Shown piece by piece: positions 53,076 to 64,000 of a stretch of DNA of 64,000 nucleotides. The stretch's first letter is position 1, and the number at the start of each line of letters is the position of its first letter. Under the pieces are notes generated by a model. The model had not been told where the DNA came from. It saw nothing but the letters and a program-made list of their open reading frames with translations, and searched no databases. This stretch comes from Antedon mediterranea (Eukaryota > Echinodermata > Crinoidea > Comatulida > Antedonidae): the NCBI RefSeq assembly GCF_964355755.1, contig NC_092675.1, forward strand, positions 22,546,412 through 22,610,411. Direction: 5' to 3'. Position numbers and translations under genes: made by a program.

Positions 53076-53529
53076 AAAATAAAAAATAATTTCAAAAGTG
53101 TGTTTACTAGTAAGTTATTGTACTATTGACTTGAAACAGTAGTTAGAAACATGAAGAGAGTTGCTCTGGAATCATTCAACCATATCGCGATTATTGGTAA
53201 ATAAAGACGATGGTGTATACCGTACCATTAGTAATCCACCGGCCTAGTCCTTGTACTCAATGAAGATGGTGTGGAAATCATAAAAATTTCATGAATTTAG
53301 GGGTTCATAAATGGCAGCAAAAATGTGTCGCGTACCACAAATTTGTATTCAATCGCGTCATCTTGGGGGTCAATAGACAAGCCTCACAAAGCACGGATAA
53401 TTGCTAGTAAACACACTTTTTAAATGAATAGTGAAATGTTTAATTTTTTCATAGTTTCTGCAAATAACGAACTGTAAACAACAAACATATTTCTTAGGAT
53501 AAAACATGTAGCAAAAGAAATAGTGATAG

Positions 53530-56440
53530 TTCGAATTTCCATTGAGACCCAACTCTGTACAACATAACAGAACTGGAAATAATCGCAAACATTTTCAATC
53601 AGATTTATTTTAAGCATGTTTTAACTTTTTGACAGATGCATACATTGATTGAACTAACAAACTAAAACCTGATAATGAAATTGAAAATCGAGTGAATTAC
53701 ATTTTTTTTTAACAGTAATATTGAACTTAATAGTGAACTTATAAAAACAGAACTAACAACATACCATCTAATAATATTATATTTGAAAAACAGCAAACTA
53801 TTCATACTGTATGTAGTGCATATATTGGCAATACATTTATACATCCGAAGCAAATTACAATCTGTATGAATGTGTCAATGGCGTAGGAAAGGAGGGATGC
53901 AAGAGAAAGTTGATAATAATCAAAAGTGGGTAGTACATTAAACTCTTTCTTCTCTTTCCTCTTCCACAACCTGAAAACCACTCTACAACCGAGATAAATT
54001 GAGTTGACTGTATGTAACATACAGTAGGCCTACTGTTAGGAAATCACACATGATTAATGCACTAATTGCATTTCTAATGTTAAACTATGCAAAAATCAAG
54101 TCCTAATCTTGATTTTCTTTTCACATTTACACGGCAAATGCTATACTTATGTGTTTAACAAAACAAGGAGGCTTAAGGCTAATTTACACAGACAAGCAAT
54201 AACGGTACTTAGCGGAAAACTGCTTCGCTTATCGCATTTACACAGCGCGCAAGAAATGCATATGGTGTGGTGAGAAGTACGTGCTTGTAGGCCTCGAGGA
54301 GTACATGTTGCAGGCAGGCACTGCTGGTCTAGGCACAACGTACAGTATTATGACTGAACTGTCAATAGGTCTAGAGCAGTAGCCTACGCCAGGCCTGGTT
54401 TTAGAGGGCCAGTATACGGGTCATTGACCTTGTTGTCTAATAACGTCCCAAATGAATCTTTTCTTTACAATATTCTTATACAATTAGTCACATTGTATAG
54501 TAAATAAACTAGGCTGGTCCTTCTGAGGCACTCATATTATTGACATCTTGGACTTGCTTGAATGGGTCCAAAAATTGTTGATAGATGACGCCACATCAAT
54601 AATGTCATTGATTGGCCAGAATCCGAAATTAATGCGCGGTATAGTGTTCTTTGTAAATGGTCATAAGAAATAACATATATATTCCACTTACTGTTTGTAT
54701 AAATTGGCCTTTACTTTATACCAAACTAATCATATTGAAAATACTGTACAAAAACCTAACTGACAAATATTATGCCAAACTTGATCTTCTACAGTGTTTA
54801 ATAATAGGGGTGACATTTATACATGCATACACCTACCCGGTTCATTGGTATAAAATATGTAGCATACCAATACCTATTAGTTTTAAGCAATTTCTTTACC
54901 CACAAAACACTTACTCAACAACAGTAGTACATATCGTAGTTACATAATTTAAAGTTAAAACAATGTTACTGTAAATTGTAAAAGAAAAAAAAATAATCTC
55001 AAATATATTTTAAGGGTAGAAATAAACAAAGGGTTCTGGTGGCTTTTATAAATGTAACTTCAGCAAAAAAACAATGTGAATTAAAACCAATATCATTATG
55101 AGTCCATCAATAGACAACTGTGCGCCTGTGGGTTTAAAATTAACCGTCTTTGATTTTATTTGATACTAATAGTAAAATTCTTAATATGAAGATATTGTTA
55201 ATATATGAAGATATTGTTAATATATTAACATTATAAAACAATTTGTAATATATTATTGTTAACAGTATTATTATTTATATTGTTCAATTGGAGATATACA
55301 ATGTGGTAGGTATACAATTTGTGACTGTAGTAAATGGAATATTTAAAAAACCATTATTCTTGTTGTTCTTCACTTTCATCTCCCAAACTTGACGTCCAAA
55401 GAGTAAGGTTGTCTCGAAGAAGCTGCATGATCAGAGTTGAATCCTTATAAGAATCTTCCTTGAGTGTATCAAGCTCAGCAATGGCTTCATCAAATGCTTT
55501 CTTAGCCAAACCACATGCTTTTTCTGGATCATTCTCAATCTCATAGTAAAAGACTGAAAAATTCAACGCAAGACCAAGTCGCACTGGATGGGTTGTAGGC
55601 AATTCATTGGCACATTTGTTTGCCTCTTCATACGCCAATCTTGCTTCACCTGTCAAAGCTTGCTTCGTATCTTCGCCTGCTACTTCCACCTGGTAGCGGT
55701 AATAGTCTCCTTTCATCTTATTAAAGAATGTATTATGCTCAGGATCTTCTGGCTCAGATTCTTCTTGCTTAGACCTCTTCAAGATATCGTCATCAATTAG
55801 AGAAAGAACGTCGGAGCATATGACATTAAGCTCTTCTTCAATTTTTTTTTTCATTTTCTCTCCAACTGCTAGTTGGGAAGGTGTAATATTAGTATTAGAC
55901 AAGAAGCTGCTAACTACTCTCCAGGATGAGCGTCGAGCTCCACACACATTTTTGAATGCTACAGAAAGTAGATTTCGCTCTTCAGAGCTGAGTTTACCAC
56001 CACATTTCACCACTTTTTCCATAGCCAGTTTCATGTCATCATATCTTTCTGCTTGCTCTGCAAGTTTGGCCTCTTGCACATTCAATTCACGATTATCTGC
56101 AAGATTTAATAAATACAATTAACAGTATGATTCTAGGGAAACTAACCTAGCACATAAGAAAACCTACCCATACTGTAAGGATAACTAACTATGGAAAACT
56201 ACTCCTCGGATAACTACCCTAAGACAAACTACAGTAATCCTAGAGCAACCCTAGGACAACCTCTAGATCAACTAATTGAAGATGATGTTAATATGTAGCA
56301 CCTTGAATTGAAGGTCAGGCAATCCAACAGATAATACTGTACATCCTCTGTGAAAACTCATGATTTGCAATGATGTTATTCATAATAATGTTGTTGTTTA
56401 GGACATTTTAAGACAGGTGCGAAAGTACAGTAGCATGTAG
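53530..56440 (-). repeat. 14-3-3 segmental repeat unit C
   Basis: The third tandem unit and the most diverged. It has 'GAGACCCAACTCTGTACAAC', the conserved minus-strand AATAAA (53604-53609), 'TATTGGCAATACATTTATAC', a 14-3-3 exon and the CCTAGGACAAC-type intron stretch. An insertion-like segment (about 54175-54660) makes its 3' part longer than in units A and B. Confidence 0.8.
55354..56096 (-). CDS. 14-3-3 family protein, main exon, copy C
   Basis: One exon of 246 residues plus stop behind a TTAAATCTTGCAG acceptor, in the same phase as copies A and B. It starts '[20 protein letters not shown]', the most canonical of the three, and keeps '[20 protein letters not shown]', '[20 protein letters not shown]', '[14 protein letters not shown]' and '[11 protein letters not shown]'. 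The helix C-D region ('[20 protein letters not shown]') and the acidic loop ('[15 protein letters not shown]') are diverged. It lies nearest to the promoter-like segment at 59.4-59.6 kb. It is probably the ancestral copy of the cluster, which is inference from its more canonical start. Confidence 0.92.
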
Positions 56441-57825
56441 TGCCTTATCCATGAGAATTAAAAAAGTGGTCAGGTTGAAACCTTACCAACCGTACTGGTG
56501 GCTATGGCCCTGGCACCTCAAAGTTAGTTTGCCGTTTTGTAATGAAAATGGCACAAGGAGTAAATATTTGATTTACTGTATATGTTGAATGCTCAAATTT
56601 TTAAACAACAGAATAAGATAAAAACAAAAAATATTACCGTAAAAAAAATGTACACAAGAAGGCCAAAGTTAGATCATGGCCACCGAAAGGGAAAGGAAGA
56701 AAATGAAAACAGTACCGGACAGAATTATTGCAGATTTTGAACGCATTGCAGGCTTGACTTATAACTACAAGTTTCGGTCCCTGATGTAACATGACACAGC
56801 CAATATATGGCCATTGGTTTGATTGCTGGCATGAAAATGTATAGCCCAAACATACGTCAACAAATGCCGCGGTACCTACAGTACTGTATGTGTGGCTATG
56901 AAGTACAGTATATAGAGCATGTACTGTAGTTTTCATAGCCTCTGTTTTTTTTCCTAGGCCGTATGCCTTTAAGTTCAAGTCAGAAATCAATTATTTTTAA
57001 ACATTTTATTTGTTTGTTAATGACGTCATCGATGTCACAACCCATTTGTAAAATCGAGGATTAGTAAACTGAACGTTCACAAATTACACTAATTTAAGGT
57101 CACAAACTGCATTTTAAGTAAAATGGGCCAGATTGATATTTTTGTATTTCTTCAGTGATTCACCCACTTTCGATCAATCGTAAAAGCCAAGAGAAATGGA
57201 AGAATCTTAACTTTTCAGCGAAAATACTGCCCCAATTTGTATTAACAAATTCTGCCAAAAACAGAAAGACAATTAATGCAGCAACTCGACGTCAGGCTAG
57301 GTCTATACATAGCTAGCGTATGATTATCGTATGTTACCGCTGTTTACCAGCTAGACCTACAGTAAAAATGACCATCCAAGAGAGGACATTTGATGTGAGC
57401 TACTTAGGTACTGTACAGTACTGTATGTAGTGCACTGTTTCTCTCTTTTTATCATATTAAACCATAAAACATACATTTAAGACAAGGAATGACCTGGTTT
57501 AATGTTTTTAAATTAATATACTGTACATGCATTATTTTACAAAACGTCAACAATTGTAGGGATACAACAGTGTCTTTAAGAAACAGTGCATGATTTGATA
57601 CGCAAGATGTCTGGTCAGTCTATTCATGGACATGGACACTTATTTCTCCATGGTCTATTAATAGGACATCATGTTTGGAGTCTTCTGACCGCTCTTCTAC
57701 AACATACCTCAAGGAAGCAACAAGGTACTGTTAAAAAAATTAATTGAGTTAATTTTGACTGGCGGAGGACTACGTTGTAAATTATGAGGAAAAAACATAA
57801 ATAGTATTTTTATAAACATAATTAG
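56441..57825. other. Non-coding DNA upstream of the 14-3-3 cluster
   Basis: No gene recognised. Near 57412-57432 is an overlapping run of GTACTGTACAGTACTGTA words. If the 14-3-3 first exon is at 59.4 kb, this is intron. Confidence 0.5.
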
Positions 57826-58080
57826 TCTAGTCGAGTGGCCGAGCCGCAAACCATAGCTGTATACAATCTTCACAGGTTCAAGACATTCCTCAACCATTGT
57901 TCTGGTGGTAGAACATGTCTTCTCGGATAAGGACTTAAAACTGGAGATCCAGTGTACACATCTGGCTTGTGTGCACTTTAAAGAACCCAGTACTGTACAT
58001 CTTTCGGAAGAGTAGGGGGGTTATCCCGCTGTATTGGCGTCCACACCTGTGCGCAATTCAGTCAAGTATTTACATAATTA
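57826..58080 (+). mobile_element. tRNA-derived SINE (family C), worn
   Basis: The head 'AGTCGAGTGGCCGAGCCGCA' resembles a tRNA-Leu/Ser A box, and 'CAGGTTCAAGACATTCC' is a decayed B box. The body 'CTCGGATAAGGACTTAAAAC', 'TGCACTTTAAAGAACCCAGT' and 'CTTTCGGAAGAGTAGGGGGG' is a module I recall from SINEs in many marine invertebrates. Confidence 0.8.
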
Positions 58081-59413
58081 TTTGGTTACAATGCATTAAT
58101 CGTAATCTTTGTGCATATGTTTTTACCTAATCGACGGTGAATATAAATATAAATTGTCCACGACTTTTGTTGCGAACTCTTGTCGTTGCACTCCTCGCCT
58201 GTTCTTGATAAATTCCCTTTGAAACCGACCACCTTAAGTTTTTTTCAACTTTACAGTAGATGTTGTCTGTCCACACATTTTTTTATGTAACTTGTCCTGG
58301 AGACATTTATAATACTTACTATATGAAAATATTAATTGAAATTAACATTACTGTAACTAACATTTCATTAGAAAAAATCCAAACCTTTTTGTAATGGAGG
58401 TGGGAATTTTCTGCACAGTAATTAAAATCACTTAGTAGAAAATTTGTAAAAGAATAAATATTTGTTATATACTGTATAGAGGCACAAAATTCTAAAAAAA
58501 TAATTTCAATATATTACTATTTGTTTTTTATTCATGGTTGTTTAGGTTATAATTAGACAGCTAGATTGAGCTAGCATAAATTATTTCTAATGAAATCCAT
58601 CAGTACTGAGAATATAAAGAAAATAAGCAAAAAATATGTTTTTTCTTGTAAATTGTAGGTTGAAACTTACATTTGACCACGCCTTGTACTGAAGTCTGTG
58701 TTCCATTTTTCATTGACAGGTTTTCAAGCCTTAGTTTAGTTCAAGTTAAGCCGCGGCCGAAGAACATGAAGTACTTGCCCAAAAAATTCTTTTCTAGCTA
58801 GTTTAGGCCTAGGTTAGCCTAGACCAAACTCTAGACAAGTGAGTACGGTAGTGTTTTTCCTACCTAGAGTGTTTGCTGGGCTACTCCATCCAAACCCTGT
58901 TCAGTAGTGTTATTGATCCAATTGTGGTTTCAGGCCTTATTTTACGATATAGTATTACTAGGCCTAGGAGTATAGTATTACTAAAGACGTAGGCCTCATC
59001 TACCTAGCTAACCCCTACTCTACTGTAGGCCTAGCCCTAATTTAATTAAATAATTTATAGCCTAAAAAAATATTAAATATATAGGTCTATGCCATCAAAA
59101 TAATGTCTACTTAATAATCTCTAATTCAATATTATTAGTACTAAACTACACAAAGTCTACTTACTACACCTACCTAACCCTACTATCGGGCTACCTAGGC
59201 TAGGCCTTCTAATTATAACTAGCTAGACTAGGCCTGCCTCCCACCTAGCCAAACGGCTAGACCTCCTACCTATAGAGGGCCGGCAAGGCCTAGCCAAGGC
59301 CCCTAGCTTGCCTCATACATAATTCTTTATTCCAACAACCCATCCAATAGCCTACGCTCTAGTTCAACTCATATTTGGCCCTAACTAATAGATAATTAAT
59401 GCATTATTCTAAC
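58081..59413. other. Non-coding DNA with a CTAG-rich tract
   Basis: No gene recognised. The tract at 58795-59300 is dominated by CTAG, AGGCCTA and GGCCTAG words. Confidence 0.6.
58795..59300. repeat. Low-complexity CTAG / AGGCCTA tract
   Basis: Similar composition to 46735-47010; the two tracts flank the 14-3-3 cluster. There is no fixed repeat period. Confidence 0.75.
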
Positions 59414-59620
59414 CCATTTTGGCTTCAATCTGATTGAACACTTTCACAACTCGAAATACTGATATGGGAGTAGCCTCTAAACTCAGTCTCTCCGATTTTT
59501 TCTAGCTGGTGTGTAATAACTATGAAGCACTTCCTGATGACGCTGTGCCAAAAACAAAATGGCTACGGTTCGCTTCCTTCCGCTTGACAGATTTTCGTAA
59601 AACCATACGAATCAAACCCG
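59414..59620 (-). promoter_or_regulatory. Candidate promoter and first exon for the 14-3-3 cluster
   Basis: On the minus strand 'GATTGAAGCCAAAATGG' is followed by GTTAGA. An exon ending ATGG would supply exactly the start codon and the one base (phase 1) that the three 14-3-3 exons need, giving 'MDNRE...'. The context AAAATGG is favourable, and upstream on the minus strand is 'GCGGAAGGAAGCG', an ETS-like CGGAAG site, in a locally GC-richer stretch. Against it, the donor GTTAGA is weak and ATGG followed by GT is common by chance (also at 56168, 52713). Confidence 0.25.
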
Positions 59621-60295
59621 ATTAAAAATTCAGAGTATTCGTAACAATACAAAAGACACTGGGATACTTTTTTGAAGAATACTTCCTACGCAAAAAGTAC
59701 GTGTGTATCACACCGTAACTGTGGCCTTGACTGCTGAAAGTCGTTGTTGTATAAAAGAAGGCGGCAATCCGCGTGGTGCCGCGGACCACCAGATTCTCTC
59801 AGTATTTTAATGTCGCGCGGTTTTTATGTTGTGTCCACGCGTCTAGAGTAAGTTTGGTGGGCGGTTTGTACTCAGTTACACCACGCACATCGATCACCTA
59901 AATATAAAAGGGGAGTGGGGTTGGTTGTTGTAACCGTAAAAGGGTCTTCTTTTTTTAAGCCTCCCTGGTAATGGTGGAGGGGTTTAAATTTTGGAAAAAG
60001 AGCATTTGGATCCACTTTTTAATGATGGGGGACCAACTAATTTACAAAGCGTAGGCCTACTATAAATCTAAATCAAATTTTATAGTATGTGATTAACATG
60101 GTGATTGACAGGCGGTATCCATATCTCCAGCCCCGCCGGACATGAATTTATCTTAAAATGGTCATGGTTTTTTTTTTGCCACACTGTTTATAATTTTTTC
60201 CCCTAAAAAATGCTTCTCTGTTACTATAGTTACAAAAAAGAATGGAGATGTTAATGTGCTCCTTAGGAATGACGGCTAAAATGGGTTAAAATTAT

Positions 60296-61080
60296 CGCTG
60301 TGGCTAAAGATACGGTACCGTATTCTAACTTCTGTTTACTAAAGATACGGTAAAATTGCATTACGTCATAACCAGCCAATGGGGTGCTGGTACGTGTGTG
60401 ACGTCATATCGCGAAAACCATGGAGGTATGGCGAAAACAGTGATCAACCGCATTTTCTTTATGCTTTATTTATCGCTATTATCGCCGTCGTGTGTGACAA
60501 AAACTAAATGTAGCCTACGTCTGTTATTATTATTGAAAAGCCATGTTGATTTTAATTCTAGAATAGAGAAAACCGTTTTAAAAGAGGCCTAGGCCTACTT
60601 ACTACGTACTATGTATAACCTCATTATATGAGTTTGTTTGTGAAGGGAAAGCGATTCCAGGCTGTGGCCAGCTGCATATGTGTGCGCTGATTTCTGTGAC
60701 TCGTCAGCCCTGGGGCTACACTGCTGTCTAAATCATAGTATTTAAGGGCTCCTTTATTGTCCGCATTTGCTTGTTGTTTATGGTCACCATTGTAAACAAA
60801 GTTTTAAAAAAATATAGGCCTAAATAGGCCATTTGGAATAAAAATAAAACCCTCATCTGCAGCCCAGCACACACATCCACGCAGCCTGGCGCCGCCGATA
60901 GGAATTCTCTACATATATACAACCAACAACAGACGCGATATGAAAACAAAATCCCAAGTCCTTATACGATGACGTCACACACGTACCAGCACCCCATTGG
61001 CTGATTATGACGTAATGCAATTTTACCGTACCTTTAGTAAACAGAAGTTAGAATACGGTACCGTATCTTTAGCCACGGCG
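60296..61080. mobile_element. Mutator-like (MULE) MITE, 785 bp, with 9-bp target duplication
   Basis: The left end CGCTGTGGCTAAAGATACGG and the reverse complement of the right end, CGCCGTGGCTAAAGATACGG, begin TIRs of about 115 bp with only a few mismatches, running through 'ATTCTAACTTCTGTTTACTA', 'GCATTACGTCATAA' and 'GTGCTGGTACGTGTGTGACG'. TAAAATTAT flanks both sides (60287-60295, 61081-61089). Long TIRs and a 9-bp duplication are typical of Mutator-like elements. Open frames inside are TIR or chance sequence; no transposase. Confidence 0.92.
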
Positions 61081-61089
61081 TAAAATTAT

Positions 61090-64000
61090 ACACTTTTAAC
61101 ATGATTAATAAACATGCCACGTTTGTGTATCTTATTTAATGTTATTCTATTGTATATAGGTAGTGTGTACAGAGAGCTTCAATATATTTCATATATTTGT
61201 ATTTTTCTTCAATTAAAGACCATTTTTGTTAAATAAACTTCAAATGTATCATTTTTAGGTAGGGTAGAACAGCCATTGAAAATTTGTAAGAACGTCAGAC
61301 TACTGTAATTACACCAGTTTTTGTTACACACAAATTTTTTAATGATTTATATTTTATATGTAGGGCCTATTTTTTACCATTTGTAAATTTTGAATCAATT
61401 CAATTTATTAAACTGCAGGATGAAAATGTTTTTTAATCAATAAACCAGAAATGAATGAAAGGACAAACAACCAGGTAACATTTACCTTGCCATACTAATC
61501 ATATATGCATGGTATTATCCAGGGTTTCCCTCGGGTAGGGGTTTATGATATAAAATGATATGACATCAAGTGCATGTTATTAACATGGCTTAGTGATAAA
61601 TTTAACTTTCCAGAAACAAGTTAAAATCAGTTAAAGATTGTCCCCCTAAAAAAAATTATTTTTTAATTTTTTTGTTGAATATGTTATTTAATGGTCACAT
61701 AATAGTTATTCACTCTCACAAAAAATTGGGTCTGAACAAAATTTATTTACCTGAGAAAAATGTAATTTAAAGCAAAAAATGGTCAAATTGTCTCGAAGAC
61801 AATGAGTTTTGGGGTAATTTAACTGTTTATTTTGTCTTTTTATAGGTGAAATAATTTTTTCCCCCGTTTTTTTTCTTATGGAAGTGAACAACTTCATTAA
61901 AACTGCAAAATGGCCTATTCAAAGTCCGATTTTAAAAATCTTTATTTTTCATGATTTTGGGGGACAATACATCTTTAAAATATAAGTTGTTAAACTTTAA
62001 CATTCTAAACCATCAATCGTCAGCTTCAACGCCACAAAACAACAGAGGTCTTCGGTTTCAGAAACAACAAAAATGTATAAAATGTACAATTAAATGTCAC
62101 AATAACATTAAATATAATGTTAGCATGTATTTGATCAGATAACATTTTATATCATAACGAAAAGTAAAATTAGCGACCGGGCCCTAGACCCTTCAATAAA
62201 ACAATTCTGACTAATTTCCAAACTGGTCTTTTTGGCCCTGGAGTGTTTATAATTAGAGATTACAGCTACTAAAGACCACTACAACCTGGGTCCCAAAAGT
62301 GGTCTTTAATTTGAGGTATACCTGTATTATATTATAAAATTAGGACAAAGTAGTTGGGAGAAACAGACTTGATTATAGGTAAAGTAAATGTGGTTACAAC
62401 CATTTTAAACAATAGAAATTTTAAACCCGGAGTTGACCTTTTAATCTATTTTAAATTTTCGCTATTTCGATTTCAACTACAATGTTTACCGTTTCCCAAG
62501 TGAACTGCATATTAAGCTATGTCTACACTATAAACATAATGTGACAAAAAAATGTGAGTATGCCTAAATATGGTAGTGATATGTGTGTTATATGTAAATT
62601 TGATCATTGATGATTCCAGTACTATCTATTTTTACCCATATACAGTAAATGGCATGCAGTCCATTTAAGAAAAATTTAAATTTGTCAAAATCAACTTGTT
62701 CATGAGAAAAAGGCATATTTGTTGTTAACAAAAGTTGTTTCTACAACATGCTATACCCTAGCCACTTGATATCACATGGAAAGTGATATGGTTTCATCCA
62801 ACAACATCTTTATTTGTGCACACTATTTTAATTTCCTAACTTTTAACATCCAAGGATGGAAGCAGAGGGGTTTTGTGTTGACTATAAAAATTGAAATAAA
62901 ATAATAATAAATATCAATTTACTTTTAAAAAAGAAGTTGAAAGATTGACTGTTCTATTCACCTTGTTGATTGAAACAATCTATGTTCCAACAAATGTAGA
63001 CAATCACTATTTGCAATTTTAAACATGGAGTCGACACGGTGATAAAAATTGCCAGTAATTGTCAATAATAATGCAAAAATTGATTACAAAATAAAAAGAT
63101 TGATATATTATGGATTAGTCAATCATGACAAACACAATATTTAAACATTTTCATAGAAAATCTGGAAATTATATGAAATGAATAATAATAATTAATGGCA
63201 CTTTTAATATTCCAAGATTATTAAAAAAACAAAAACTAGAATTTTCAGTTTTTATATACAAGAGTGCAATAACAAATGACGGCTTGATCAAATTTGTTTA
63301 ATTATTTCTAATATACAATAACAATAAATAAAGTTTAAACATCCCATTTTGTGCTGTTGGAAGAGACAACTACCAAATAAGACCATATATTTAATACCAC
63401 CAATTTACATTTACAATAGTATAAAATATGCTCTCTATTAGACATGGACTCTATAGTCGAATAATCTACTTTATTTTTCACACATTATTCAGAGATCTAT
63501 TTAATATGTAATAAATAATGATTTATTTTGGATTAGTAATACAATTCATCCCTTACTGTATAGCTACGCTCATGAATTTATTAAGATTTTACACAATGAA
63601 TATTTATGTTTTATTCGTGACATACTGTACATTGTGTATAATACACACCTTATTTTAGCCTCTAACATTAATTGTTAAATCCCCATGTTTAGTTACATAA
63701 ACTATTGCTATAACTCATCTTTAAAGTACATTCCAACGATAAACGATAATTAATGTACAGTTATACGGTACCAAAAATAAAACCATGGTCATATACCTGG
63801 TTAGTGTGACCAGTAAAAGTGCTGCAGGCAACTCCCTGAAAAATACAGAACCCTAGGCTGCCTACAATGTCCAGATTCAAAGCTGTACATAGTCTGTTTT
63901 TGTTTATTTTTTGCAGAATTTATCTTTTAAGAGTAGAAATTAATTTGAGACATTACAGAATGTTTTAATTCAGTTAACATTCTGGATTTAGGAGATTCAG
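61090..64000. other. AT-rich intergenic DNA to the window end
   Basis: No gene supported. Contains a stem AAAGACCACT/AGTGGTCTTT at 62271-62307, likely a TE relic, and a repeat segment at 62513-62760 related to 39336-39480. The rest is AT-rich without recognised features. Confidence 0.6.
62513..62760. repeat. Dispersed repeat related to 39336-39480
   Basis: Shares 'CTAAATATGGTAGTGATATG' and a GTCTACAC start with the segment at 39336. The right part 'GTTAACAAAAGTTG' loosely inverts the left, so it may be a decayed MITE. Confidence 0.55.

Noticed and set aside
56102-56171. ATGG followed by GTAGGT at 56171-56166 as the start exon of 14-3-3 copy C
   Set aside because: It would leave an intron of only about 70 bp, far shorter than others here, and copies A and B have no equivalent.
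60356-60592. 78-codon frame in the 60-61 kb region
   Set aside because: It starts within the TIR of the Mutator-like MITE and has no transposase or other motif.

Overview
This window is animal nuclear DNA. It has multi-exon genes with GT-AG introns, AT-rich non-coding sequence, tRNA-derived SINEs and many short inverted-repeat transposons. The protein families, SINE heads and 'AGGCCTA'-rich low-complexity tracts suggest a marine invertebrate deuterostome, most likely an echinoderm. That placement is inference; no species can be fixed from sequence alone.

Layout. (1) 363-1763, plus strand: the last three coding exons of the PIF1 DNA helicase, cut off on the left. (2) 3141-11876, plus strand: a complete seven-exon GET3/ASNA1 gene (341 aa), the ATPase that delivers tail-anchored proteins to the ER. 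Its introns hold an 801-bp foldback element, a TA-flanked MITE, a 1731-bp near-identical tandem duplication, a SINE and a small TIR element with 19-bp repeats. (3) About 15.4-32.2 kb, plus strand: a complete Rab3 GTPase gene (219 aa) with a TATA box, a likely non-coding first exon, four coding exons and an 11.7-kb intron containing a hAT-like element. (4) 32-46 kb: mostly gene-poor DNA with a Harbinger-like MITE, an adjacent satellite-like array of six monomers, a small hAT-like MITE and a TIR element with a SINE nested in it. One possible minus-strand exon with a membrane segment lies at 46.1 kb. (5) 48-56.4 kb, minus strand: three tandem segmental copies, each carrying nearly the whole coding region of a divergent 14-3-3 protein in one exon. 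The few bases that supply the start codon are in an unlocated upstream exon. (6) 56.4-64 kb: a SINE, a CTAG-rich tract, a promoter-like segment at about 59.4-59.6 kb that could serve the 14-3-3 cluster, and a 785-bp Mutator-like MITE with a 9-bp target duplication.

The genes do not form an evident pathway. PIF1 and GET3 are housekeeping genes, Rab3 acts in regulated exocytosis, and 14-3-3 proteins are phosphoserine adaptors. The most unusual points are the local expansion of 14-3-3 coding exons, which could be separate genes or alternative last exons of one gene, and the variety of non-autonomous transposons whose boundaries and target duplications can be read directly. All exon calls come from reading frame, splice signals and family similarity recalled from knowledge; no database search was run.
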